Below are positions 39,075-46,442 of a stretch of DNA of 64,000 nucleotides, piece after piece. Each line of letters begins with the position of its first letter. Position 1 is the stretch's first letter. Under the pieces are notes generated by a model that was not told the origin of the DNA, ran no database searches, and saw only the letters and a list, made by a program, of their open reading frames with translations. Origin of the DNA: Bremerella alba (lineage in GTDB: Bacteria; Planctomycetota; Planctomycetia; Pirellulales; Pirellulaceae); assembly GCF_013618625.1 (NCBI RefSeq), contig NZ_JABRWO010000002.1, forward strand, positions 588,109-652,108, written 5' to 3'. Both the position numbers and the translations under genes were made by a program.

Positions 39075-39644
39075 ATGTCCTGTCAACTTGCCCTGAAAGA
39101 GTGGAATGTCGTCTGCGAAGCGATCGCTCGCGGACAGCAGATTGTCCTAGCCCGCAAGGGTGGCATCGCCGAGCCTGAGGGGGAGTTTGCACTGCCCAAG
39201 AATCGCTTCTGGCTGTATCCCACCCATTTCCACGAGGCCCAATCGAAGCTCAATGGCCTGGGCAAGAAGCTGTTAGAGGACCATCCCGAATTCTCGCAGC
39301 CCCCCACGTCGCCCGAAGTGTCTATGAACTTGGTGTGCGAAGTGTCTGAGGCGATCTACCTGGAAGAGGAAGCCAAGCTGGATGTCTCGCTGTTCGAGCA
39401 AATTCTCAGCCGAGAAGCGCTTCACCTGCGATACCACTACCGGGCCCCAGGGATCCACTTGCTACTCGTGCGGGCGTACGAGGCAAGCCAGACAGCGACG
39501 GTCATTCCGACCGCCGCAATGTCGGGCTGTAAGAGCTGGGTCGAGTTGAACGAGCCGCTAGAGACTGGCGATCTTCGACCGATTGTCGATGAAGCTGATT
39601 TCGAGATCCGCAAGAATTTATTACTTTCCGCACTCAAAGCGTGA
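39075..39644 (+). CDS. DUF1802 family protein
   Basis: 189 residues, soluble. The start is QLALKEWNVVCEAIARGQQIVLARKGGIAEPEGEF, the DUF1802 signature. It continues LPKNRFWLYPTHFHEAQSK and HLRYHYRAPGIHLLLVRAYE, with KSWVELNEPLETGDLRPIVDE near the end. The family function is not known. ATG at 39075 is used. It is divergent from the DUF1549 gene. Immediately downstream, 39645-39859 holds no gene but the leader of the small transcript described separately. Confidence 0.88.
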   Translation: MSCQLALKEWNVVCEAIARGQQIVLARKGGIAEPEGEFALPKNRFWLYPTHFHEAQSKLNGLGKKLLEDHPEFSQPPTSPEVSMNLVCEVSEAIYLEEEAKLDVSLFEQILSREALHLRYHYRAPGIHLLLVRAYEASQTATVIPTAAMSGCKSWVELNEPLETGDLRPIVDEADFEIRKNLLLSALKA

Positions 39645-39715
39645 ACCTACAATTCAGTGCCCTGTCCTAAAGGGGCGTTCGCAGCGAACGGTGTTTTTGA
39701 AAATGGTCTTGCCAT

Positions 39716-39721
39716 TTGACA
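39716..39721 (+). promoter_or_regulatory. Possible -35 box of the small transcript
   Basis: A perfect TTGACA. The best -10 candidate 17-20 nt downstream is poor (AAACTT to TTACCT), so the promoter is only tentative. Confidence 0.3.
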
Positions 39722-39837
39722 TTTCATCGTTCAAAGTGAAACTTACCTAGGGACGCGTTAACGCAGCGCGTCATTACTGAAGACCTGCGGTCGGCTCTAC
39801 ACGGCGTTCTGTCCGACCAAATGGTGAGCTTTAGTAG

Positions 39838-39852
39838 AAAGGAGGTGTTCCA
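39838..39852 (+). promoter_or_regulatory. Extended Shine-Dalgarno, near-complement of the whole 16S 3' tail
   Basis: AAAGGAGGTGTTCCA differs at one base from the 15-nt complement of the bacterial 16S rRNA 3' end (AAAGGAGGTGATCCA). Ordinary genes in this window have 4-6 matching bases. It lies 7 nt before a GTG (39853) and 14 nt before an ATG (39860). Confidence 0.6.
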
Positions 39853-39859
39853 GTGGAAT

Positions 39860-39949
39860 ATGTCTGTATTAGCCGAAGAGGTGGCTCTGCCTAACGGCTA
39901 CCGGCGGGTTGCCGGTAGGCAACCACATTCCTATCGGAACCTCTTCTGA
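39860..39949 (+). CDS. Possible 29-aa microprotein, with overlapping 13-aa ORF from GTG at 39853
   Basis: From ATG at 39860 the frame reads MSVLAEEVALPNGYRRVAG and ends SYRNLF before TGA; it is protein-like and basic. An overlapping frame from GTG at 39853 encodes MEYVCISRRGGSA, stop at 39892-39894. The ribosome site suits the GTG better by spacing. Either one could be a product, or the frames may only be chance within a structured RNA. The two alternative hairpins fall inside the 29-codon frame. I know no homologue. Confidence 0.35.
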   Translation: MSVLAEEVALPNGYRRVAGRQPHSYRNLF

Positions 39950-39974
39950 GAATCCGATCAGGCTAGATATGAGG

Positions 39975-40015
39975 CTCCGCAAGTCCCACGTGGATTTGCG
40001 GAGTTCTCTTTTTCT
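39975..40015 (+). terminator. Intrinsic terminator of the small transcript
   Basis: A 12-bp stem CTCCGCAAGTCC/GGATTTGCGGAG with one G-T pair, a 5-nt loop and then TTCTCTTTTTCTT. It is clearly oriented for the plus strand. Confidence 0.85.
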
Positions 40016-40184
40016 TGGCAGTGTCTTTCGGATAGCGTAGCAAGACGCCAGTGGTCCAGCTCATCGAAAAGACATCAACATTGCTGACATCCGGCTTCTA
40101 GATTGACCCTATTCAAGATGGAAGCAAAGTGTCGGGGTCTCTCCGTTTGCATTAGCCGCTAGTGGCCGCTGGGCAAACAGCGCA

Positions 40185-40217
40185 TAAAAAAACGCAGGAC
40201 AAATGGTCCGGCGTTTT
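40185..40217 (-). terminator. Intrinsic terminator after the lipoprotein gene
   Basis: On the minus strand, an AACGC-C-GGAC/GTCC-T-GCGTT stem with a short loop is followed by a run of seven T. It ends the pilin-lipoprotein unit. Confidence 0.75.
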
Positions 40218-40243
40218 CATAGCGAAGTTTTCGTGAATTACGT

Positions 40244-40636
40244 CTACTTCTTCAGGTCAAATTCGTAAGTATTCTCGGCCTTATCTTCTACCGTCGCGGT
40301 GAGCGTGGACGCCGTATTGTACTTCTTGGGAATGTACGGCACATAGTTAGGCAAGCCGTCGGGGGCTGGCTTATCGCTTACTTTGTTGGCGGTGATCTCA
40401 ATTTTCTTTTCGCCTGGCGAGGCGGTAATAGAGAACTCACCGTTGGTAATCGGACCGGCTCCAACGAGCCCTTCCCCATTGACCGGAATGAACAATATTT
40501 CGCCTGTTTCGACTGGTTCTCCTTCGTACTTTACCGTTCCCTTTACCACGATTTCGGTCGGGCCGCCACAGCCGAGAAGGGGAACCATCAGGCCTAGCAC
40601 AACGAGCAGGGCCATCGATTTGCATGCGTATTGCAT
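40244..40636 (-). CDS. Small lipoprotein with transthyretin/CarbopepD-like domain
   Basis: 130 residues. The lipobox is LGLMVPLLGC with Cys23 (LLGCGG). The rest, VVKGTVKYEGEPVETGEILFIP..., is a single beta-sandwich of the carboxypeptidase-regulatory-like type common in planctomycete lipoproteins. ATG at 40636 is chosen over the TTG 10 codons upstream because GGAA precedes it. It follows the DUF1559 gene by about 60 bp on the same strand. This pairing is a frequent planctomycete arrangement. Role is unknown, probably envelope-associated. Confidence 0.85.
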   Translation of the reverse strand: MQYACKSMALLVVLGLMVPLLGCGGPTEIVVKGTVKYEGEPVETGEILFIPVNGEGLVGAGPITNGEFSITASPGEKKIEITANKVSDKPAPDGLPNYVPYIPKKYNTASTLTATVEDKAENTYEFDLKK

Positions 40637-40696
40637 CGTCTTCCTTTCTGGAAACGAATCTTTCAAATTCCAATCGGACAGCGGAGCTGCAAGCGA

Positions 40697-41644
40697 TTAA
40701 TACTCGCCGGGAACTTCGCCGCCGGCCTTCGTTCCCAGATCTTGCCAGGTTTGCGTATTGACCGTTTCCGAGACGAACTGCACGCTGGCATCCATCAGGG
40801 TCACCATCGCGCCGCCTGGGTGTTGGCTGCGGGAATAGAGGACCTGCGTGTTGGTGTCACTGGCACACGGTGCATACGATGGCGACTGTGGCGAACCTTG
40901 GCAGATACGTGTTTTGTCCGCTGCGGTCGTATTCGGAGGTAAACGCGTGCTGACGATGCTACTCAAGTGATCGGCCCGGTAATAACGCCCTCGCCAGTCG
41001 CGGGCACCTGACACATTGGATTTCACCAGCAAGATTTCCGCTGCCATGACGGTGTTGGCCGTACCGTCAGTGCAGGACGAAAAGTCGGTGTCCGAAAGGT
41101 AATAGAACATGCCGGTCGCGTTGTTGTCGGTGGTCGTCGTGATTTCTTCGTTACCATGACACAGCAAATAGTTGCCATGAAAACCGTCGTTAAAGTCTGG
41201 CGGTGGATCCGCTGTCCCGTGAACTTCGCCTGTTTGACCGCGATTAGGATCCGAAGGGCACATCAACGTTTCGATCTTCGTATTCATCAGATCGCTGGGA
41301 AACGCATTCGAGTTTCTGGTCAGCATGTACGGTTGAAGCTGATCGTGGAGTGGTCCCTGTTCGAGAAACGGCAGAAGCACCGGCATCCAGGACATCGAAT
41401 GAGGCGGCGTGTTGAGCGAGTCATTTAAACCATCTGCGAACACCCCAGGCGGAAACACCCGGTGCGTGTCGTGGTAGTTGTGCATTGCTAAGCCCAACTG
41501 TTTTTGGTGATTCGAGCATGTCATGCGGCGGGCTGCTTCACGGGCTTGCTGCACCGCTGGCAGTAAAAGCGCAATCAGCACCCCGATGATCGCAATGACA
41601 ACAAGTAGCTCGACGAGCGTGAAGCCCGTCCGTCTGAGAGTCAT
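40697..41644 (-). CDS. DUF1559 type II pseudopilin-like protein
   Basis: 315 residues. A prepilin leader and N-methylation segment GFTLVELLVVIAIIGVLIAL continue into LLPAVQQAREAARRMTCSNHQKQLGLAMHNYHDTHRVFPPG, the DUF1559 signature. The C-terminal part ends near GGAMVTLMDASVQFVSETVN, the typical H-x9-DG substitute region. Planctomycete genomes hold dozens of these. It is presumably processed by prepilin peptidase and assembled or retained in the envelope. ATG at 41644 has AAGGA upstream, better than the TTG five codons earlier. The downstream partner is a lipoprotein gene. Confidence 0.93.
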   Translation of the reverse strand: MTLRRTGFTLVELLVVIAIIGVLIALLLPAVQQAREAARRMTCSNHQKQLGLAMHNYHDTHRVFPPGVFADGLNDSLNTPPHSMSWMPVLLPFLEQGPLHDQLQPYMLTRNSNAFPSDLMNTKIETLMCPSDPNRGQTGEVHGTADPPPDFNDGFHGNYLLCHGNEEITTTTDNNATGMFYYLSDTDFSSCTDGTANTVMAAEILLVKSNVSGARDWRGRYYRADHLSSIVSTRLPPNTTAADKTRICQGSPQSPSYAPCASDTNTQVLYSRSQHPGGAMVTLMDASVQFVSETVNTQTWQDLGTKAGGEVPGEY

Positions 41645-41831
41645 GGTGTGATCCTTCAACGCGGAAAAGAGAAGATAACGGAAAAGAATTCCTCACACGC
41701 ATTCTACAAGGTGGCAATGATTTACATCCATAGGTTTTTAACAAAACATATAATTTAATGACAGCACCCCTCTGCAGCCGATCGCTATTTCAGGTGGAAA
41801 CAAATTACCGTAAGAGTCTTGGCTCAACGCA

Positions 41832-41865
41832 TAAAAAAACGCCGAGGTGTTCACCTCGGCGTTTT
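41832..41865 (-). terminator. Intrinsic terminator of the metalloprotease gene
   Basis: A stem AACGCCGAGGTG/CACCTCGGCGTT with a 2-nt loop in one phase is followed on the minus strand by about seven T (with A tract on the plus strand). The gene ends at 41899. Confidence 0.8.
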
Positions 41866-41898
41866 CTCTGATTTAAATATCTTCAGATCAGGAAATGC

Positions 41899-44865
41899 TT
41901 AGGGACGCGAGAGCGTCAGTTCGGCATCGAGAACCTTTTCGATGCGTCGCGTCGTTTCCAAGATATGGGCACGCGTATAGGAATCGAGTTCCAGTTCTTT
42001 CTCTTGCAGGTCCTGCAGTTTCTCGTGCAGATCGATCAGCTGGGCATAAGCAATCGTCTGGCAATCTGCCGGAGCATAAGCGTTCCCCATGGCTAACGTT
42101 GACAAACGCTTCAGGTAGTCTCGCTGCAAGTTGCGACGAAGACTGCTGATCGCTGGCTGGCGAACCGAGTACTCGCCTTCTTCCAGCGAATCGACTTCGC
42201 TGAAGATCGAACCGGTCAGGCTCTCGATCATTTCCGCCGTCGAGAACGCATCTTGATCGGCAGGAACTTTCAACTCAGCGTCGTGCATCCGTTCCAGCGT
42301 GATCGACGAGAGCAATCGCGAAAGGATTGTCGACTGCCAGCGTGAGATCGTATCGTGGACCGGGTAGTCGCCGCGAATATCGAAGCTGGTTCCCCAGTGA
42401 TTCCAGTGCGAAGGAGCCAACTTGTTGTACAGTTCGGCGTCGAACTGGAATGGCTCGTCACTGAAAACCTGATCGGCAAGCAACTGCATAGCCTCGCGTT
42501 GCTTCTCGACTTCGACCACTTCAAAAGGTGCTGGTGCATCTTTTTGTCCCTTGTGCGAGCGATTCACGTGCACACCGCCGATGTAGCGGGATGCGAAGTA
42601 CATCGCTTGACCATGGGTGTTGAGCAGCGTGTTGAAGGCCTGACGAACACGGGAATAGTCGTCACCATCTTCCACGACGCGATCGGCTAAACCATCCATT
42701 GCCGCCTTGACGACTTCCGATTGGTTCTTGGCGAACTCGAGTGGATCTTTGCCGAAGTCGAACCGGTTCGAGTCCGGATCTGGCGACATGCTCGTCGTGT
42801 CTTCATCGGTCAGGAAGGCCAAACCAGGCTCGGTGCTTTTGGAAGCAACCTTCTTGAGTTCACCTTTCTCACCGTCGGTACCACCACTAAATGGCTTGTA
42901 GCCATACTCGATGGCCCAAACATCGTAGACACCAACCGACTGCGGGAAGAACTGACCCTGCTTTTCGCCAGGAGGGGCGATGTGCGGTGGGACATAGTCC
43001 ATCACGCTGGAAACGGTCGTTTCCCCATCTTCCAGTTCGGCAATCTCTTCCAAGCTAAGGTACTTGCTGGCCACAAAGTTATGACGCAGGCCCAGCGTGT
43101 GACCCACCTCATGCATGGCCACTTCCTTCAGGCCTTCCATGATCATGCGATCAAGCAACGCTTCGCGCTGTTTCTTGATCTCATCGGCCGAAGGTTCTTT
43201 TTCTTCCTCTTCTTTGGACTCGTCTTCCTTGGAATCCTCGTCCTTCGCATCTTTCTTATCTTCCTTCTTGTCGTCGGAAGCTTCTTCTTTCTTCTTGTCC
43301 TTATCCTCGGACTTATCGCCGTCCTTCATCTCTTCGTCGGACTTGGCTTCTTCCTTTTTCTTCTTCTTTTTCTTCTTCTTTTTCTTCTTCTTTTTCTTCT
43401 TCTTTTCGGCCTTTTCCTTCTCAGCATCGGCCAAAACAGCCGCAGCACCATAGGCGAACTGGTGCGACATTCCGCCAGAGAGCATGCACTGATGACGTGG
43501 CGAGATCGAACCGACACGCTTCAGGAATTCTTCCTGGCTATTAACGTCTAGCGGGCCACCAATCAGCGCTTCGGTCGCTTGCGGATTGTAGTTCTCGAAG
43601 GCCATCTTCCAGTAATTAAGGAAGTCGGCGTCGAAGATGATGTCCGCGTCGAGGATCTGCCCTGTGTAAGGATTCACACGGCTCGGGCCCATCGCGAAAC
43701 CAGCGTCGGAGGTAATCCAACGGAAGGTGTTATAGCGAACGTCTTCCGGATCCCAATCAGCGTCGTCTTCCTGCTGGCGAACGTGAATCGCATCGATAAA
43801 ACCGGCCTTTTCAAAGGCCTTATTCCATTCCAGAATCCCGTCGCGAATTGGCTTACGATACTTATATGGAATCGTGTTTTCCATGTAGAAGATGATCGGT
43901 TCTTTAGGCTCCGACAACTTAGCCGATGGGTCGGCCTTCTCCAATTTCCAGCGATTGACGTATCGCACGAACTGGTTGTCGTCCGACTTCGAGTAGTTCT
44001 TCACCGCAGTCAGGAAGTAACCCACGCGATCGTCGGCAACGCGCGGCGTGTAGCCACCGGTGGGGATCTTGCTGATCGAATAATGCACATCGATCGTCAG
44101 ACCACGCGAATCCGGCACCGAGTCGATCGACGAGCGTCCGCTCGACTGATAAGTTGCTTCGACTTGTAGTTCCAGGTTCTTCTCGAAACCCTTCACTTCA
44201 CCGAAGATCGACTTGCTGGCCGAGAACCCGAAGCCTGGCAACACGTCGCCGATCATCGGCAGGTCGCTCATGAAAACGGGTGTCACTTCCAACAAGTCAC
44301 CACCACCGGGGCCTTTGGTGGCAATCGGAATGCTGAACAGCACGCTGTCGTTGTAAGCGTGCTTCACAGCGCGTGATTCAGGCTTGCCGTCTTGAGCTTT
44401 GAAACGCACGTTCTTGCGAACGATGTGAACGCGATCGTCCACTTTGCGAAAACTCCAGACCCAGTCATCGCCGAAGCCCCACGACATGCCGCCGTACAGC
44501 GGCTCAACGCCGGCACCCCGGGCAATCGAGATCAGCACGATGAACTCGCCATTGTAATGCGAGTTGTTCAACTCGAAGAACATCCGATTCCCTTTGTGAT
44601 AGGTGGGAATCAGGCCGTCTTGTTTCTTGAAGTCCTTCAAAATCGCGGCGTGTGCAGGCGAACCAGAACTGCTGGAACTTCCACCGCCGGAACTGGAAGA
44701 ACTCGATCCACCAGTCGTCGCGGCGACTTCAGAAGGGATGCCTGCTTTGGCCTTGTCCCCGTCCGTCTTCGTCTCGTCCGCCATGGCAAGGCCCGCTGTC
44801 GTCATGGCAAACATCGCCGTGACACACCAAGCCGTCGACCAACGCAACAATGTATACACCTTCAT
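41899..44865 (-). CDS. Exported zinc metalloprotease (DUF5117/DUF5118, metzincin-like) with poly-Lys insertion
   Basis: 988 residues from ATG at 44865, where a signal peptide starts (MKVYTLLRWSTAWCVTAMFAMTTAGLAMA). The upstream frame to 44961 is not signal-like. Catalytic motif is HEVGHTLGLRH with zinc ligands His585, His589 and His595, the HExxHxxGxxH metzincin pattern. The preceding domain (EVKGFEKNLELQVEAT, KAFEKAGFIDAIHVRQQ) is the DUF5117/5118-type region. Just before the active site, residues 480-570 are a highly charged insertion with 17 consecutive Lys followed by Lys/Glu/Asp. The chain C-terminus is helical (ELDSYTRAHILETTRRIEKVL). Secreted protein degradation is likely. Confidence 0.88.
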   Translation of the reverse strand: MKVYTLLRWSTAWCVTAMFAMTTAGLAMADETKTDGDKAKAGIPSEVAATTGGSSSSSSGGGSSSSSGSPAHAAILKDFKKQDGLIPTYHKGNRMFFELNNSHYNGEFIVLISIARGAGVEPLYGGMSWGFGDDWVWSFRKVDDRVHIVRKNVRFKAQDGKPESRAVKHAYNDSVLFSIPIATKGPGGGDLLEVTPVFMSDLPMIGDVLPGFGFSASKSIFGEVKGFEKNLELQVEATYQSSGRSSIDSVPDSRGLTIDVHYSISKIPTGGYTPRVADDRVGYFLTAVKNYSKSDDNQFVRYVNRWKLEKADPSAKLSEPKEPIIFYMENTIPYKYRKPIRDGILEWNKAFEKAGFIDAIHVRQQEDDADWDPEDVRYNTFRWITSDAGFAMGPSRVNPYTGQILDADIIFDADFLNYWKMAFENYNPQATEALIGGPLDVNSQEEFLKRVGSISPRHQCMLSGGMSHQFAYGAAAVLADAEKEKAEKKKKKKKKKKKKKKKKKEEAKSDEEMKDGDKSEDKDKKKEEASDDKKEDKKDAKDEDSKEDESKEEEEKEPSADEIKKQREALLDRMIMEGLKEVAMHEVGHTLGLRHNFVASKYLSLEEIAELEDGETTVSSVMDYVPPHIAPPGEKQGQFFPQSVGVYDVWAIEYGYKPFSGGTDGEKGELKKVASKSTEPGLAFLTDEDTTSMSPDPDSNRFDFGKDPLEFAKNQSEVVKAAMDGLADRVVEDGDDYSRVRQAFNTLLNTHGQAMYFASRYIGGVHVNRSHKGQKDAPAPFEVVEVEKQREAMQLLADQVFSDEPFQFDAELYNKLAPSHWNHWGTSFDIRGDYPVHDTISRWQSTILSRLLSSITLERMHDAELKVPADQDAFSTAEMIESLTGSIFSEVDSLEEGEYSVRQPAISSLRRNLQRDYLKRLSTLAMGNAYAPADCQTIAYAQLIDLHEKLQDLQEKELELDSYTRAHILETTRRIEKVLDAELTLSRP
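43354..43404 (-). repeat. 12-bp microsatellite encoding 17 consecutive lysines
   Basis: On the minus strand the codons are AAG AAG AAG AAA repeated four times plus one AAG (51 bp). The period is 12 bp, so changes in copy number keep the frame. Confidence 0.9.
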
Positions 44866-45234
44866 GCGTACAACTCTCGTACTATAAAAAGGGAGGGAGA
44901 TTTCGATAAGCTTTCGGAATATCGTTCTCTCGTTTGTTTGCCTATAGCGACTGCTACTCACCGCGACGGCAGCGATCGCCCCTCAGGTAGAGGTTTCTCA
45001 CCGAGAAATCTTGCAACATTTGACAACGAAATTCGGAAAACGTTCCAATGCGGCACATTTAGATCGCTGGGAAAATATACCCCACTTTAAGCGACTTCCG
45101 TATTTGTTCTATTCTGCGCATGGGATTTTGGGAAAGAAAAGCCGGTTATACCAATAAAAACGTCTAGAGTCACCGATTCATCCATAAACCTTGCTGGTAA
45201 ACTGCTCAGGAAAGTTGCTCGAAAACGCCGAAAA
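44866..45234. other. Divergent promoter region, 369 bp
   Basis: Between the metalloprotease gene and the kinase-like gene. It should carry promoters for both. No coding frame, RNA or repeat could be supported. Confidence 0.4.
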
Positions 45235-46245
45235 ATGACTGACTTTGCCCCAAACCCCATCCAGGTTCTTTCCGAGTTTCAGCTACCTCCAACTGAAATT
45301 CGCAGCATCATAGCTTGGGAAGGAGGGCTTAGCGGAAGCGAGGTATGGAAAGTCCAAACGGACCAGGCAAGTTACTGCTTGAAGCTTATGCCGCCTGAAT
45401 TTTCGGTCAATCGTTTACTCGCCGCCCACCAAGCAGCCCATCATCGCCGCCGCTTGGGGATGACGACCTTGGCCGGCTACCTCCCAGCGTCTACAGGGCA
45501 GACCTATGTCGAAGCTAACAACCGGCTATGGGAACTTCAGACCTGGATGGACGGATTGTCGCCGTCTGTTCCCTACTCCGCACCGCATAGGAAGGCCATG
45601 TTTCACGCGATTGCAGAGTTTCATACCTACCGCGAAACACCCCCGCGCGAGACGGCCATTTCGCCCGGAATCACCACCCGCAGCCAACTCTGCCAGAAGT
45701 GGAGCTTGCGGCACACTCAAAATCAATTTCCTTCGCTTCGCAGCTTCGGGCATCCACACTGGAAACCGGCGATCAAGCAATTCCTAGACAGTTTTGTTCT
45801 GTATCACACACGCCTGCAGACTTTGTTGAAGTCCCAGAAGCAAGAGCGCTATGAGCTAGAAGATTGTATTGCCGATCCACGTCCAGAAAACTTTCGCTTT
45901 CACGAAGACCAACTGACCGGCCTGTTCGATCTGGGCTCGATGCGGTGGGACAATATCGCCTTGGATGTCTCTCGTTTGGCAAGCGAAGTCTCCTCCGACG
46001 GAAAGGTCGACTGGGATTTTGCATTCCACGCCGTTAGCACGCTTCGGCCACTTACCCCTTCGGAAGAGCGGTTAGCAATGATCTTCGATGCAGCAAACGT
46101 CCTGTTGACTGGGTTAAACTGGGTACAGTGGCTCGTGATCGACGAACGCCGTTTCGCAAACTGTAACCATGTCAGTTCTCGATTATCTCATCTCACGGCA
46201 CGGTTAGCGAAAATAGACCAGCACACGGTCTGGCAGTTGAAATAG
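45235..46245 (+). CDS. Phosphotransferase-like protein (APH/choline kinase fold)
   Basis: 336 residues. The fold is suggested by an N-terminal beta-rich Gly/Ser loop (GGLSGSEVWKVQTDQASYCLKLMP). The Lys is KLM and the central motif is IADPRPENFRF, a variant of HxDxxxxN in which Asp and Asn remain but the His is gone. FDLGSMRWDNIALDVSRLASE serves as the DFG-like magnesium block. Family members phosphorylate small molecules such as choline, homoserine, aminoglycosides or methylthioribose. Substrate is unknown. ATG at 45235 is used. It is monocistronic, divergent from the metalloprotease. Confidence 0.75.
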   Translation: MTDFAPNPIQVLSEFQLPPTEIRSIIAWEGGLSGSEVWKVQTDQASYCLKLMPPEFSVNRLLAAHQAAHHRRRLGMTTLAGYLPASTGQTYVEANNRLWELQTWMDGLSPSVPYSAPHRKAMFHAIAEFHTYRETPPRETAISPGITTRSQLCQKWSLRHTQNQFPSLRSFGHPHWKPAIKQFLDSFVLYHTRLQTLLKSQKQERYELEDCIADPRPENFRFHEDQLTGLFDLGSMRWDNIALDVSRLASEVSSDGKVDWDFAFHAVSTLRPLTPSEERLAMIFDAANVLLTGLNWVQWLVIDERRFANCNHVSSRLSHLTARLAKIDQHTVWQLK

Positions 46246-46442
46246 ATTTGCCGTGAAACGAACGGACGTATCCGACATCACAGACTGAGCACTGGCATTG
46301 GCGAACAATACCCCGATTGCCACAGACATCCGTTACACTGAAATGCGGATTCTGCATTTACGAACCCATCATTTTTTCCGAAGATGGTGGGAGACCGCCT
46401 TTTAGGTCCTCACCAGCTTTTTACTCGGTATAGAACATTCTT

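Larger units (their letters stand above)
39752..40015 (+). ncRNA. Candidate structured small RNA / short mRNA, unknown family
   Basis: A stand-alone region between DUF1802 and the convergent lipoprotein gene. Successive stems are GACGCG/CGCGTC (39752-39772) and GGTCGG/CCGACC (39789-39818). A long-range 8-bp stem GAAGAGGT/ACCTCTTC (39875-39882 with 39939-39946) encloses two mutually exclusive hairpins. These are CTACCGGC/GCCGGTAG (39898-39918) and GGTTGCC/GGCAACC (39907-39924). A 12-bp terminator stem with a T-rich tail ends it (39975-40015). Between the leader stems and the closed domain is the near-perfect anti-16S sequence. It may be a non-coding RNA, a micro-mRNA, or both. I cannot match it to a known family. 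Confidence 0.45.

Noticed and set aside
39860..39949. tmRNA or tag-encoding reading for the small transcript
   Set aside because: The encoded end SYRNLF is unlike known ALAA-type tags and no tRNA-like acceptor domain is present.
42721..43551. 276-codon plus-strand frame with long Leu/Phe runs resembling a membrane protein
   Set aside because: It is the reverse complement of the charged Lys/Glu insertion of the metalloprotease; AAG/GAA codons read as CTT/TTC in antisense.
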